DNA from: Malurus cyaneus samueli
Lineage: Eukaryota; Chordata; Aves; Passeriformes; Maluridae
DNA length: 64,000 nucleotides
Assembly (NCBI GenBank): GCA_009741485.1
Contig: CM019227.1
Coordinates: forward strand, 10,114,075-10,178,074
Reading direction: 5' to 3'
The first letter of the stretch is position 1; each line of letters begins with the position of its first letter. The notes beneath the pieces were generated by a model, which ran no database searches, was not told where the DNA came from, and saw nothing but the letters and a program-made list of their open reading frames with translations. The translations under genes were made by a program, and so were the position numbers. Below, piece after piece: positions 1 through 12,559 of the stretch.

Positions 1-159
1 AATCGGCAGCGATCAGCAGCTGCCGAGGGCTCACCGCGCCTTCTGCTGCTGCAGCGATCTGATCTGCAGCATCGCTGCACTGCCTGCGAGGAGACACTGC
101 TCCCGCACCGCGCTGTGCGGGGATGCGATCCTACAGCCCGTCCTGGTGTGTGCCGGGGG

Positions 160-1040
160 TGCCCGGAGCACCCGGGAACAGCCGGGAACACCCGGGAACA
201 CCCTGCATCCTGGGGAACGAACACCCGGGACATCCAGGAACACCCGGAGCACCCGGGAACACCCGGGAACACCCTGCATCCTGGGGAACACCCGGAGCAC
301 CCGGGAACAGCCAGGAACAGCCAGGACACCCGAGCACCGGGAACAGCCGGGACATCCAGGAACACCGGACACCCGGGAACAGCCGGGAACACCCTGCATC
401 CTGGGGAACACCCGGACATCAGGAACACCCGGGACGTCCAGGAACACCCTGAGCACCTGGTTGCACCCTACAACACCCTGCATCCTGGGGAACACCCTGA
501 GCACCCGGGAACACTCTGAACATTCAGGAACACCCTGAACATCCAGGAACACCCTGAGTACTCGGGAACACGCTGACACCTGAACAGCCGACGGCGCCCT
601 GACCGGGAACACCCAGGAACACCCTTCATCTTGGGGAACACCCTGAACATTCAGGAACACCCTGAGCACCCAGGAATACCCAGGAGCACCCTGCATCCTG
701 GGGAACACCCTGAGCACCCAGGAACACCCTGCATCCCAGGGAACACCCTGAGCCCCAGGAACCAGACCCCTGCATCCGGGAACACCCTGAGCACCCAGGA
801 ATCCAGGACACCCTGCATCCTGGGGAACACCCTGAGCACCCAGGAACCAGACACCTGCATCCTGGGAACACCCTGACACCCAGGAACCAGGACACCCTGC
901 ATCCGGAGAACACCCTGAGCCCCCAGGAACACCCTGCATCCCAGAGAACACCCTGAGCCCCCACGGAAAACCTTGAGCACCCAGGACCACCCTGAACACC
1001 CAGGAACACCCTGCTCCCAGGGAACACCTGAACCTTTGGC
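160..1040. repeat. GGAACACC minisatellite with a recurring CCTGCATCCTGGGGAACACC block
   Basis: About 0.9 kb of imperfect tandem repeat built on 10-15 nt units of the form 'ACCCGGGAAC' or 'ACCCAGGAAC'. The 20-nt block CCTGCATCCTGGGGAACACC recurs near 200, 270, 390, 477, 690 and 810, giving a loose higher-order period of roughly 70-120 bp. The left part is rich in CCCGGGAACA units (CpG-containing). The right part shifts to CCCAGGAACA and CCTGAACATCC units, consistent with CpG decay or separate expansion. Overlapping open frames on both strands are repeat artefacts. Confidence 0.92.
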
Positions 1041-1279
1041 AGCTGGAGCTGGGGGATGCTCTGCTGGGAACATCCCTTCCCCAGGACAGCCTTTCCCATG
1101 CTAGAGGTGCAGCCAGACGTGTTCTGCAGCCTTCAAACGCCTGGAACACATTTTGATGTGGTTTTTCTGATTGGCAGGTTCTGGAATCAGCAGGGAATCA
1201 GCAGGGAAGTGCTTTATGGTTTTTCTGGAGGGTTTTTGAGCAGTGGTTTAAGCCAAGACGCCTTTCTATGTGTGTGTGT

Positions 1280-1305
1280 TATATAATATATATATATATA
1301 TTTAA
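1280..1305. repeat. AT dinucleotide microsatellite
   Basis: Short run of alternating T/A following a TGTGTGTG stretch in intron 2. Simple sequence only. Confidence 0.85.
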
Positions 1306-2270
1306 GCAATACTGTGTTAGCATTTTCTAGCATTTTCTCTCTTTTTATCCTCCACCATAATACTATTACCTAGGGTTTGAAAATGCCCTGTTGCTGTTTG
1401 GTTTCTTAGCTCTCAGACCCGACCTTCCAGGACATCTTTCTTCCCAGGGCTGTGTCAGGATCCCAGGGATTAGGGATGTGTGATCTTGCCCTGATATTTT
1501 GGTGCAGATCTTCTCAGATCTGAGACACTGTGCTGGGGCTGCTGTGAAAAATGCATTTTCCAGCAAATCTGTGAAGGCAGTGGAGAGTTGCTGAGCTCAG
1601 GATTCTGCCTCTTGCCTTCTATGGGATTTTTATCCTTCCCTTCTGCCAGGACAGGGATGTCTCCTGAGCCCCATGTAATGGAGATGGCTCTGAAGGAGAT
1701 TTTAGGGCCAGGAAACCCTCCTCCATTATGCAGTCAGAAATGGGAAAGGTTAATCTTTCATTCTTGTTGTGTACAAATGACTTGGGATGTTTGTAGCTCA
1801 CCGGTGGGATTTGATAACTTTATTATCCAAATAATAAGATTTACAAATTAACTGACTAATTAGCAACCTGGGAAAGCTGCTGCTCGTGCTGGGGTTTCTA
1901 AACTGACAAAGACACGGGTTTAAACTGCTCAAGTGTGATGACAGCAGGAGGGCACAGCAGTGGGAAGATCTATCCAACCTCCTCACATGCACTGGGCAGC
2001 TCACATTCAGGAGCTGAGACAGGATTACTGACATGAGATCCTGCTCCTGATTCATTCTGTCAGCCCTATTTTCCTTCTGCATGGATGGAGCCTTCACCTT
2101 AGCATGCATGAAGGGATGGCAGTGGGTTCCAGTGGATCCTTCCCAGGTTTGTAGGGTGTTGGATGCCAAGCCCACCCCACTGCTATCAGCAGGGAGCTCT
2201 GGTTTGCCCTGGGTGTGGAGGGAAGTGCTCTGCCTTCCCATCTTCCAATGGATTATCCCTACCAGAGATT

Positions 2271-2440
2271 GGAATCACAGAATTCTGGAATGGTTTGTAT
2301 GGGAAGGACCTTCAAGCCCATCCAGTCGCCATGGGCAGGGACACCTCCCACTGTCCCAGGCTGCTCCAAACCCTGTCCAGCCTGGCCTTGGACACTTCCA
2401 GGGATGGCCCTGGAGGTTCCTTGCAGCCCAAACAGTTCCA
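2271..2440 (-). mobile_element. CR1 LINE 3' fragment
   Basis: Begins with AATCACAGAATTCTGGAATGG, the reverse complement of a CR1 3' terminus. It continues through the GGGCAGGGACACCTCCCACT and CAGCCTGGCCTTGGACACTT blocks typical of avian CR1. 5'-truncated, with no coding potential. Confidence 0.85.
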
Positions 2441-4040
2441 TGATGAGTTCAGCCCAGCAGCACTCTGGTTTTCTGCACTGAGCTCCACTGGGAAGTTCCT
2501 ACCACAGCCCCACCCGTGCTCAGGGTGCCTCGAGCTTACTGAGTTTGTACACACACTTCAGGAGAAATCCCTGCTAATAGAGTTCTAATTTCTTCCTTCC
2601 TGCTTCCCAGATGCTTCTCTCTCCATATACAAATGACAGAAATGGTGAGCAATGCTTTCAAGAAAATGTTTGTTTGTTTGACTCAGAAAAGCAAGTGAGA
2701 GGTCCTGCGAGGAGAGAGCTCTTGGCAGCTGTTCCGCCTCTAAAACCTTCTGGGTTTGTTTTTTTTACACAATGCAGAATGTGAAAAGGAAAATGAATTT
2801 ACAGCTGGATGTAGCAGGGCACAAAGAGGGAATTGTGAAGTTCATGACCAGTGTCACTTGCCTTTTCCTTGTTCCTTAGGAAAAGTCCCACATTGCTGCA
2901 ACTGGAACCTGCTCTGTTCTTGCACAGCTCAGTTTGGTTCCTGTGCTCTGTCTCCAAACCTCAATCCCTGCTTCTCATCTTCCAGAGGCTTTTACTTAGT
3001 GTAACTGCAGCTCTTGGGAAAAGGATGTGGCAGATGGGACACCCCTGAGGCAGAGCAGAGCGTGGTGCTCAGGCTTCCCTCAGAATCAGGGCTTGTTCCC
3101 TTTCCTCTGTTCCTTCTTGGGCTCCCTTCAGGCCCCTTGGGGCTGTGGTCTCCTCCTGTGGGATGGGGCATGGGGTGGGTGCTCGGAGCTGAGTTGTGGA
3201 TGCAGAGTGGGTGGCCCAGGCAGGAGCTGGCACCCAGGAGGTGACACGGATGGTGTCTCTGCTCCCCAGAGCTGGGGAACCCCAGCAGTGCTGCCACCTC
3301 CATCTGCAGGGTCAGGCTGAGAGCCTGAGGAGGGTGAAGTGCTGCCAGCAGCCCTTTAAGGTCTGTCACTGAAGGTCAGGTGCTCATTTGGCATTTAGAG
3401 GAAAAAAATCAGCCTTGAAATACAGTGCTTTGGCTGCAGAAACTGCAGAAACCCTGCTGGCAGCTTCAGCTTGGCACGTGCTGAAGGGGTTTGGTGGCTT
3501 AGGGGATGGGGGTTTGGCTCTGGATGCTTCCACTTGGAGGTCCGGGTGGTGGCACATCGGGATTGATTTCCCAGAAGGACAACGCCGCCGTTGACGTGTG
3601 TGAGGGGAGGAAGACGTGCATGTCTTCTGGTCTGGCAAACGGAGGCTGGGGAGATGCTGAAGAAAAGCAGAGCTGTGGGAGGAAAATTGCCCACCTGTTC
3701 CCTTGGTACAAACTTCCATTTTTGGCCACATGCACTTTTCAGCTCAGATACCCGCGAACGCCAGATTCTCCCTCTTTTTATTCCCGGCGGTGACCTCAGA
3801 GCGTGTGCCACGAGTGACAATGAGCTCAGAGGAACAGAAGTGTTCCCAGCCCTCCTCTGACGTTCGCTCGACACTTTGTTGTGCTGAGTTTTACCAAAAC
3901 GCCCAGTCTGGTTTGGGATGTTCCATGAGGTTTAAAAATCTGCCGCAGGTTTGCTTAAAAAACCCGCTGGGACTGCTCAGAAATCCACCATGCGGCGGTT
4001 TGTTTGGTTAACTCCGGGCTCTCGTGGTGCCAGTGCCATG

Positions 4041-4085
4041 CCATGGCCCTGTCCCTGAGCCTGTCCCTGACCCTGTCCCTGTGTT
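4041..4085. repeat. CCCTGT/CCCTGA hexamer repeat upstream of the exon 3 acceptor
   Basis: Imperfect tandem CCTGTCCCTGA units end about ten bases before the exon 3 splice acceptor and supply much of its pyrimidine-rich stretch. Confidence 0.75.
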
Positions 4086-4095
4086 CTCTTTGCAG

Positions 4096-4178
4096 TTTGC
4101 TGCTTCGTGGTGCACAAGCGGTGCCATGAGTTCGTCACCTTCTCGTGCCCCGGTGCGGACAAAGGCCCTGCCTCGGAT
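4096..4178 (+). CDS. PRKCB: PRKCB exon 3: second half of the C1A domain
   Basis: 83 nt encoding residues 69-96 (vertebrate numbering). The first two bases complete Val69, whose first base is in exon 2. It reads [17 protein letters not shown] followed by [10 protein letters not shown]. This supplies the last Cys-x2-Cys member, the HKRC His/Cys pair and the final Cys of the C1A zinc site, which binds diacylglycerol or phorbol ester at the membrane. The acceptor is TTTGCAG and the donor is GTAAGT. Exon length equals the mammalian 83 nt. The partner zinc ligands lie in exons 1-2, outside the window. Confidence 0.97.
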
Positions 4179-4292
4179 GTAAGTACGGGTCCTGTGCTGG
4201 GCACAGCAGGGCTGGGGGCTCACAGCCTTGGAGAAGGTGCTCCTTCAGCTTCCTTGGCTGGGGGCACTTCTGAGTGTCACCGTCATCTCCAG

Positions 4293-4440
4293 TTTATGGA
4301 ATGGTTTAGGTTGGAAAAGTCTAAGATCATTGAGTCCAACAATTCCGCAGCATTTCCAAGGCAGCCACTAACCCACATCCCCGTGTGCCACGCCCACAGG
4401 ACTTAAATCCCTTCCAGGGATGGGGATTCCGTAGTTGTGG
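4293..4440 (-). mobile_element. CR1 LINE 3' fragment
   Basis: TATGGAATGGTTTAGGTTGG, then a 'CATTGAGTCCAAC' segment and 'AATCCCTTCCAGGGATGG' match the antisense 3' end of a CR1 element of a different subfamily from the copy at 2271. Confidence 0.75.
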
Positions 4441-6499
4441 GGACTCTCATACGTTTCTGGGCTACTTAAAACACTCCAACCACCCAGTAACTTGCGCTCA
4501 GCAGAGCAGAGGGATTGTGTGGGGAGGCAGAGCTTCTCCTTTGGGGCTGAGCCTGCAGCCTTGCCCCAATGTCCTTCTATCATTGTGTCAGAAAAACACC
4601 CAAACTCTTGCTGGCTGAGTCCCCATCGTTATTTCCCCGAGGATTTTCTTTCCCAGTGGATCCCCTGGCGTTGGGGGCAGCAGAGTTGGGCTTTCAGCAC
4701 GGCTCTGCCAGCACCGCTCAGGTCCGTCTGGCAGGTTCTGTGTTTTACCGTGGAAACTGGCTAATTTGGGGAACTGCTGGGAGAGAGAGAGGAGCTCGAA
4801 TTGGGGAAACGACAGAGCACCACAGCTCTCACCCTTAAAAATAGAAGTGGTGGGAGCAGGCGGCGTAACAGGCTGCGGAAGGTGGAGGCTAAACACGCGT
4901 TGTCGGCCGCCCTCCCAAAATGGGGCTGTGCCCCGTGACGGGGAGAGAGGGGGCTTGGGGGGGATGAGGCTCTCGGGGCCGTCAGCAGTTGGCGAGGTTT
5001 GTTCTGGCCCCGGTGGTGGCCCCTGAGCCGGGGTGGTGGTGCAGCCCCCGCGGGAGCGGCTGTGGCACCGCCGGCCCTTCCTCCACCTGCTGCAGCAAAC
5101 CCGGGAGGAGGTGGCAGGGTGGCACTGCCATCACCCACGGGACAGGAGCCCCTGCGGGCTTCCTGTGCCAGGGACAAGCAGGGACTGCCGGTGGAGGCGT
5201 GGGCAGGAGCTGCTGCCTGCCGGGAGTGAGGAGTGAGGCTGCCTGGGGTACCAGCATCCCTCTCCCGTTCCCGGCTGCTGTGGCGCTCCCAGGATGTGTG
5301 CAGGGAGCAGGGGGTCCCTGTGTGTGTGCACAGAGATTGTCACGGTGCCCTGGCCCTGAACAGGTCACTTGAGGGGACAGCTGAAGGACAGGGAAGTGAT
5401 GGCTTTGACCTCTCACCTTCCTGTCTCTGCCTTTGCCACGGGCAGTTCACTCCCTGCTGCTGAAACGGGGCAAGGAGAGCTGAGAAGGCACAAAGGGAAT
5501 GGTGAAGGAGGTGATCCCTTCCCTGAGGGTCAAGCCCAGCCACCCGGAGGTGGGTGTGTCCCTCTGGGGGACATGGGGGATGTGGCAGAGCCCTGTCCCC
5601 GTGTGTGCCACGCTCCCTCCTCAGAGAGCTGGCAGTGCCGGAGGTTTCCAGCCCCTTGCTGTCCATGCTGTGAGCTTCTCTGTGGCCATGTGGCTGCAGC
5701 TCTGACACTCACACTTTCCCCCTGTTCTCTGTCACCCAAAACACACCCAGACAGAGGCAGCGAGCCCCCTGGCACATCTCACACGCTGTGACCCGCTCCG
5801 GGCTGTGGCAGGTGAACATCACCACCCAAATCTGCTCTGATCCCTGCACAGATTCTTGGGTGGGCCAAGGTGAAACCTTGCTGGTGAAGCTTTAAGAGCA
5901 GTGGGAGGGGAAGGAGTTGGGGGCTGAGCAGAGCCCCAGCTATGCAGGTGACAGCGAGGGGACACCTGGTGCCCAGGGGGACAGAAACGCTGCAGCCACC
6001 TCACCTCACTGGAGGCAGATGAGGCTGGAGCAGGGAGCGGGCAGGTGCTGCCGGCAGGGCTGTGCTGGGCACCAGCTGCTGGCACTGCCACAGCCCCTCC
6101 GAGCACCTGGGCAGCAGTGGGGGGCTCCACCTGTCCCCGCAGAGCTCTGGCTGGCACTGGGCACCACGCTCTGCCCGAGCTGTGGCACGCAAGGACAGCG
6201 AGGGGCCCTGGGCAGCCAGGTCCCAGCTGGTCTCTCCAGCAGCTCTGGGTGACTGTGGGAAAGGTCTAAATAAAATTGTCACAAATTTAACAGACCCCAC
6301 TCGATAGCAGGGCTGGTGTGAAGGCCCTTGTCACTCACTGTTGTCCCTGGGGGTGTATCAGCTTCATGGCACAGGCAGCAGACAGGTAACAGCTGCCCAG
6401 CACTGGTAATTAATCCTTTAATACCTAACTTCTGAAAATGAACAGGGAATGCAGTTCTTGGGACTAAGCGGGAGAAAAGCCTTTGTAGCTTTTTTTCCC

Positions 6500-6690
6500 T
6501 TTATTATTATATATATATTATATTTAGCAAAGGCCTCCAGAGCCCCTCTGGTCTCTTCCCTGCCTCTCTGACGTGGGGCTGTCACTGGGGATTCAGACAG
6601 GGCAAGCTTCCTTCCTCCTGCACTGCCAGTCTTGCTCTTACAGCAGCATAATTATATCTATAATATATCACATTTATAATTATATAATCA
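6500..6690. repeat. AT-rich simple sequence (two clusters)
   Basis: Runs of TTATTATTATATATATATTA near 6500-6525 and AATTATATCTATAATATA near 6650-6690, separated by ordinary sequence. Low complexity, with no other signal. Confidence 0.7.
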
Positions 6691-8039
6691 CATAATCCTT
6701 AAGGAGCTTTGAATCAGGAGAGGAAGGACTACTTGAGCACACAGCAGTGCCTTGTTGGCTTCAGGAGTGAGCTGGGGACAGGGGCTTTGTTTTGACTGAT
6801 GGAAAGCTGGAGTTTCCCTCTGCTCCATGGCTTCTGACAATCAGGATGTGAATCCAGAGCCACCTGTCCTGGTGGCAGATCTGGTGGCACCAGGCTGTGC
6901 TGGTTACACGGATGTGTTGTTTCAGGTGGTGCAGCAGGCTGGTAACTCTTCCATAAATTTGAATCTGCAGTGAATCCTGCAGAGAGAAGGAGTTTAATTG
7001 ATTGCGTTTGTCAAACCTCACAGTGAGCTCATCCTTACCGTGGGCTAGTGGTTCTGCTGAGCTGGAGAGGACAGGGAGCTGTGCAGGGAGCTGGAGTCCG
7101 TGGCTCAGCAGGGCAGGGATGCTCCACCTGGGCTGGAGCTTTGATGCCAGCTGGGATCCCAGAGCTGTTCTACCCTGGCTTGGAGTCCAGGGAATAAAAT
7201 GTGTTAAAAGAAAAATAGCTTTTATCTTTGCTCCTTGATCTCTGTGTCTTCATAGTGCTGAAGAATTCAGGAGAAAAACATTTTGCATTGGTGCACTGCT
7301 TATGGTCTATCTGCATATTTGCTTTTTAACAAGTGGGTAATTGTAATTACTGAACTAAAACTCTTCAGTTTGGAGTTCAGGGTGTGCTGAAGTGCTGCAG
7401 GGGACGAGGCTGGTGCGTGCAGAGAGAACCCAGGGGCAGCTGGTGTTTCACGCCTGGGGAGCAGAGCAGAGTCCCTGGAGACCAGTGAAATGTCAGAGTC
7501 TCTGTCACTGCCGAGTGGTCCCACTTTGGGCTGTTTCTGTTTGATCTGGTTGTGTCTGAAGCTCCTTGAGAGCGTGGCTGTGTGTTTAACCTTGCCAAGG
7601 CTGCCGAGCAGGAGCCTTCCATCTGGGAGAGAGGACTAATTACACATGATAGTGTCTCCAAGCAGGAAAAAATGAAAGATTAATTGCTTCTTGCAGCAGA
7701 GAATGAGGCTGTAGCTGGAACCGCTGGTGCTGCAGATTCGGGGCTGTGTGCTGCGCTGCTCTGCAGTCGTGGCAGGACTTTTGTTCCACATTAATGTCCT
7801 GTCTGCTTGGGGTCTGTCCCAGAGCTCCCAACGGGAGAAGCAGTGAGGTGCTCCAGAGGGGTTGGCAGCCAAAACCTCCCTCCCTGTCCTGCTCTGCTGT
7901 TCCTCATTCCCAGCTCTGGCCCTCCTGGCTCTCCTGCTGGCAGGAGCCAGAGCTGCTGTGCCCACTGGGCTGGGGTGTCTGACCCACAGCCAGTGTCCAT
8001 CTGACCCACGGTGAGGTCTCCAGGACCCAGAGGCAGCCT

Positions 8040-8250
8040 GTGTAATGTATTCCAGTTGGCAAACCTAATTATAGCTGGAGCTATTAGTAGAATGCATAAT
8101 TATTTAAATTGTAGACAAAATAATCATTAAAATGACCTTCTTTGCATGATCCTGTTAAAGGTCATCTAATCAGAATGTGTTAATAAATATCAGAGTTGCT
8201 TTGGGAAGGTAACAGGCCAGCATAGCTACATTTCAATTTTACATGTAATT
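8040..8250. promoter_or_regulatory. AT-rich island, candidate conserved non-coding element
   Basis: About 200 bp of AT-rich, non-repetitive sequence with several TAATTA-like and GCATAATTATTT motifs inside a GC-rich intron. Such islands in bird introns are often conserved enhancers. This is inference from composition only; conservation could not be tested here. Confidence 0.3.
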
Positions 8251-9472
8251 TGTCCCCCCTTTGCAGCCTGGGGAGAGGATTTTGGGAGGAATTCCTTCAC
8301 AGGAAAGGCTCCAGGTTGTGCCCCCAGGCCTCTCTCGCCCAGGTGGTGCCCGAGAACCCCAATCCCTGCTCACCACCCCCATCCTCCTGCGCTGCCCTGG
8401 CAGTGCTTTGGCAAACCCTCACAGCCTTCCCGCAACTTGCTGCTCGCTGTTGTCCTGCTAATTAACTTCTGCAGCCCTGGTGCTGTGCCATCTGCCCCTG
8501 GAGCGAGGGCACCTGCTCGCTGCTCGGCGGCAGCCGGTGACAGTTCCCGTGGGATGAAGATGTCTCTGCCTTCCTTGCTCCCTCCCTCTGGTGCCTGCCC
8601 GGCCCCAGAGCCCGGCTCTGTCTGCTGCCTGCCATTGGGAAGCTGTCCCCTCGCTGTCTCGGTGACCCCAGGGTGGATGCAGCCCCTGGATGAAGGAGGG
8701 GCTGGGGCGGGTGGTTGGGTCTGTGCCCTTCCCACAGCTCTGGATTCCAGGGTTGGGGCTGAGCTGAGTTTGCAGCCCTTTAGGAGGATGATGAGAAGGG
8801 TGGTGCTGCCTGTGCCCACTCCGGTGGCACCAGTGGTGGTCCTGCAGGAGGAGGTGGTTCCAGGGGTCTCTGTGCTGTTCCAGCGCCTGGAGGCTGCAGG
8901 GAAGGTGCCCCGGGAGCCCTGCTTTCCTGGAAGTGTGATAAAATGACTTTCAAGGCATGTGTGAGTTACCAAACATGTCTGAAGGATGCTGAGATGCAAA
9001 CGATGCTGTGGGAGAGCAGCTGAGCTTGGCTCTTTCCTGCTGCTGGGAAAGAGAGAGTGTTTTATTTGGTGTTGGCAGCAGCAGCCAGAGAAGAACAACT
9101 GTCATCCATATCCCTCTGCAGTTGTCTGACGAGAGGATGAGGTCTTTTGTCAATAAAAATGTATTTACTTGCTGGGAGCTGCCGGGGGCAGGCTGTGTTT
9201 GACACGGGAGCAGCCCCAGCGCGGAGCCCGGCCGTGTCTGCCTCCGGTCCTTCCCCGGGTGATTCCTCCTCCTGCTGCCTCCTCCCGCTGCCTGCCCAGC
9301 CCCTGCCCCTCGGGCCCTGGGCCCTGGGAGCTTGTCTGGGGTTGGAATGCTGGAAACTACACAAAAACGGTTCTGCTGTCACTCACTGGCGCAGCAATGT
9401 CAAAGTGCCTTTACAGCGTGACAGGCTCGGGCAGGCTGCTGAGGAACAGTGAGAGTGGCTGCAAAGATGCTC

Positions 9473-9560
9473 CAGAATTATGGAATCACAGGCTGGGTTC
9501 AGATGGAAGGGACTTCAAAGGCCACCTAGTTCCACCCCCTGCTGGAGCCCCAGCCATGAC
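9473..9560 (-). mobile_element. CR1 LINE 3' fragment (short)
   Basis: ATGGAATCACAGGCTGGGTT, then GATGGAAGGGACTTCAAAGG and 'CACCTAGTTCCACCCCCTGC' follow the antisense CR1 3' end pattern for about 85 bp. Confidence 0.65.
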
Positions 9561-10369
9561 CTGTTTTCCTCTGGTGTGACTCCTCCTTTGGGTGCTGTCT
9601 CTGTGATTTATTGCGGCTCTTCTCATTGACACGAAGCCCCATCACTCTCATTTCCTCGTTCCTGGCCTTCCTTGCATGGTTTTTGCTGGGATTTGGAGCT
9701 GTGGCTCCCCAAAGGTGATTTCCCAGCCGTGGGGAGGTGCAGGAGGTGCATCCCCAGGGTGGCAGCACCCAGACACACTGGTCCCTGTCTCTGGTGGATG
9801 CCGTGGTCTCTTCTTCATCTTCCCCTCTCCCACATCCTGGTGTCTGCAAAAATAACTTGCACAGTGGCAGGATGCCCCCTGGAGCTGTCCCACTGCCACC
9901 CCTGACCCAGCCTCTTGCAATCCATTCTTTCCCTGGAAGGGATGACAGACCAGTTCTGTCTGCTGGGAGTTCTTCCCTGTATACTGGGGGGATTTTCCAC
10001 ATGGGAAATGTGGGAATCAAATGTGAGGTTTGGGGTTTATGTCCCTGCCAGGGTTTGTTGAGTGCAGGCATTAAGCTGTGGCTGTCTTGTATTTGCTATT
10101 GTGCTGTTTAAATCGCTATGAAATTCACTTTAAAATGGTCTCTTCACATGAGCTGTGCTAATTCTTCTTCAGCAGAGATAATTTAAAGCTTTCTTTGCAA
10201 TGAGACGGGGAAAGCAGCAGCCTCTAATCTTCAAGCAAAGCTCTGTGTTCTGTCAAAAGCAGAGAATGTCAGTGCAGAGGTTTCACACAGCCGTGGCCAT
10301 CCATGTGGGTGCAGCTGCCCCTTCCCGAGGCTCTGCTGCAGGAGAGGTGGAGTTCCAGTGCTTTGGGAG

Positions 10370-10545
10370 ATTGGTGGCAGGGACACCTTTCACTGTCCCA
10401 GGGTCCTCCAAGCCCTGTCCAGCCTGGCCTTGGGCACTTCCAGGGATGGGGCAGGCTCAGCTTCTCTGGGCAACCTGTGCCAGGGCCTCCCCACCCTCAC
10501 AGGGAGGAATTTTTTTCCTAACATTTATACAAGGAAACAAGAGAA
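10370..10545 (-). mobile_element. CR1 LINE 3' fragment
   Basis: GGCAGGGACACCTTTCACTG, CCAGCCTGGCCTTGGGCACT and GGGCAACCTGTGCCAGGGCC occur in order, ending in 'CCTAACATTTATA'. This is an antisense CR1 copy lacking the extreme 3' end. Confidence 0.85.
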
Positions 10546-11592
10546 ACTTTAAATGCAGTCAGTCAGGGCTGGGGTGTTGCACCAGCTCGTTTCAGAGCAG
10601 AATCCTGCTGTTGAGCTGGGGAGCAGGAGCCGGGTGGGTTCTGCCACCTCTGCTGGGTCGGTGCCTGCAGGGCACCAGCTCCAAGCCCAGCAGCTCCTCG
10701 CCTTCCCTGGCTCCCAGCCCGCCTCCCTGCTCAGGCTGGCGTCCCTCGGTGCAGAGGCTGCTGGCTCTGTGGCAGCACTGCCTGGGAAGGGCAGAGCCTC
10801 GCCGAGCACTGCTTCTCCTCATGGCATTTTCCAGTTCTGCTCCTGCCCCGTTCTTCTGGCTGGCTCAGCGCTGGTGGGGGAGGAGAAGAGCCTTTTCTTT
10901 TCTTGGCAAACTTCTTTTTAACCATTCTTGTTTTAAGTCTCAGCATCTGCATACGCAGTGTTCTCGTCAGTCCTGTCTCCGCGGTACAAAAATAGTCTCT
11001 TTGTACAGCGACTCCAGCCTCGCTCAGAAATGATACCCAGAATTGCCGGCTTCTGGCACTTTCCGAGGCGCTGGTCAAGGTGACACAAGCCCCTCTGAGC
11101 CACAGCCCAGCAGCTCTTCCTCTCCAGGCCTGGCTGCTCCATCACCCTCTGGGTGTGGGTCTCCCCGGAGCAGGGGGTGGGAGCAGAAGGTGAGCCCCGC
11201 TCGGGGCAGGGGGTGCTGGTTGGGGGAGCCCAGTCCATTTTGGCACTCTGCTTTGCCAGCTCCGGCTTCCCGAACTCTGGGCTCCTGTGGGAATTCAACA
11301 TCCTTCGCATCAAGTGGGAATTGTCTCCTTTTGCATAAAGCTTGTGTTTTTTATGAATGACTGAAGCTTTCACTTGCCTAAACAGGAATATCTGTTTCTG
11401 GAAGGGAGCGCAGCAGCGGAGCGCTCGGGGGCGATCCCTCCCGTGGTATGTGGCTTCTCCCAGAGCTGCCCCCGTGTCCCCCTGCCCTCATCTCACTTTG
11501 TGGGGGCTGATTGGGGGGGTGCAGAACCTGGGGGTACTGCAGGATGCAGGACTGGACAGCCAGAGACCTCCCATCTCCCAGGACACTGGAAA

Positions 11593-11640
11593 TGAATCGG
11601 GATCACAGCACATTTGGGTTGGAACCTTCCAGACCATCTC
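11593..11640 (-). mobile_element. Possible short CR1 fragment
   Basis: 'GGGATCACAGCACATTTGGG' followed by 'TTGGAACCTTCCAGACCATC' resembles the CR1 terminus, but the match is under 50 bp. Confidence 0.35.
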
Positions 11641-12559
11641 TTGGCTGCCTGCCCTGAGTTTCATGGGGGGAATCTCCCTCACCTCCTGTTCTACCCTAAA
11701 ATCCAGGCTGAGGTTTTTCTGCTCTCTGTCTCAGGAACACCAAAGGCTTTCAGACCTACAGGGTTGTTGACAGAACTGGCTGCTTAGGGTGGCCAGAAGA
11801 CACGCTGACTGTGACCCCTTGTCCCCTCAACCTTCCTGCACCACAGGAGCTGCCAGCTGCAGCCAGGCTAGCAGCTGTGTCTGGAAACAGTTTCCTTGGG
11901 GTAAAATGTGAGATATTTCCAGTCTCAGTGCCTTGGCTGAAGTCTGTACCTGATCCCTGGCCCTGCACAGACCGAGTTAAAGGAAGCTCTGTTGGTTTTC
12001 CCCATCCTGGGTGCCATTGGGGTTATCTGTTGGTGCTGAGCAAGGAAGCAGAATGCTGGTGATTAATGCAGCTGGAAGTTCCAATGCAACAGTGCTGGGA
12101 AATTAATTTCAGGGGGATGGAATGTATTGGCAGCGATGTTACAGCTCGCTTCTGATTCCACTCTTTATTTATTTACTCTGCTCGCAGTGCCCTGAAAAGG
12201 TGTCTTTGCTAATGCCCGGGCAGCTTTCCAGGCCATTAAAAAGCTGCTCAGCTCAAATGACGGAGCCGGGAGCTGAGCCTCATCCCTAACCCTTAAACAA
12301 TTAACCTGAGATGAAATCAAGCTGCTCCGTGCCGGAACCTTCCCCCTCGCCTGCGCTGCTCCAGGGACTGTGGAGCACCAGCCTTGGCAGCCTCTTCTTC
12401 TCAGCCTCCTCTGCTCAGGCTCTCCTGGGCTCCCAGGATTGTCCTCTCTTGCATGGAAGATACTAAAAAATGCCAATCCCCTGCTCTGCTGCAGTGCTTT
12501 GTGCCAGTGCTCAGTCCTATCTCCCTGCTCACAAGTTGTTTCTTCTGGAGGTTTCCACT

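Larger units (their letters stand above)
1..4095 (+). other. PRKCB: PRKCB intron 2 (3' part)
   Basis: No coding exon is seen. It holds a minisatellite (about 160-1040), a short AT microsatellite (about 1280-1305), one minus-strand CR1 fragment (2271-2440) and a CCCTGT-type repeat just before the exon 3 acceptor. The short exon 2 encoding the first half of the C1A zinc site was looked for and not found, so the intron continues upstream. Nothing else is recognisable. Confidence 0.8.

Noticed and set aside
31..1149. 372-residue minus-strand frame rich in Val, Gly and Cys
   Set aside because: Entirely the GGAACACC minisatellite. No conserved domain and no splice structure.
1..4095. Search for PRKCB exon 2 and exon 1
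   Set aside because: No stretch encoding the first C1A zinc ligands or the pseudosubstrate was found, so these exons lie upstream of the window.
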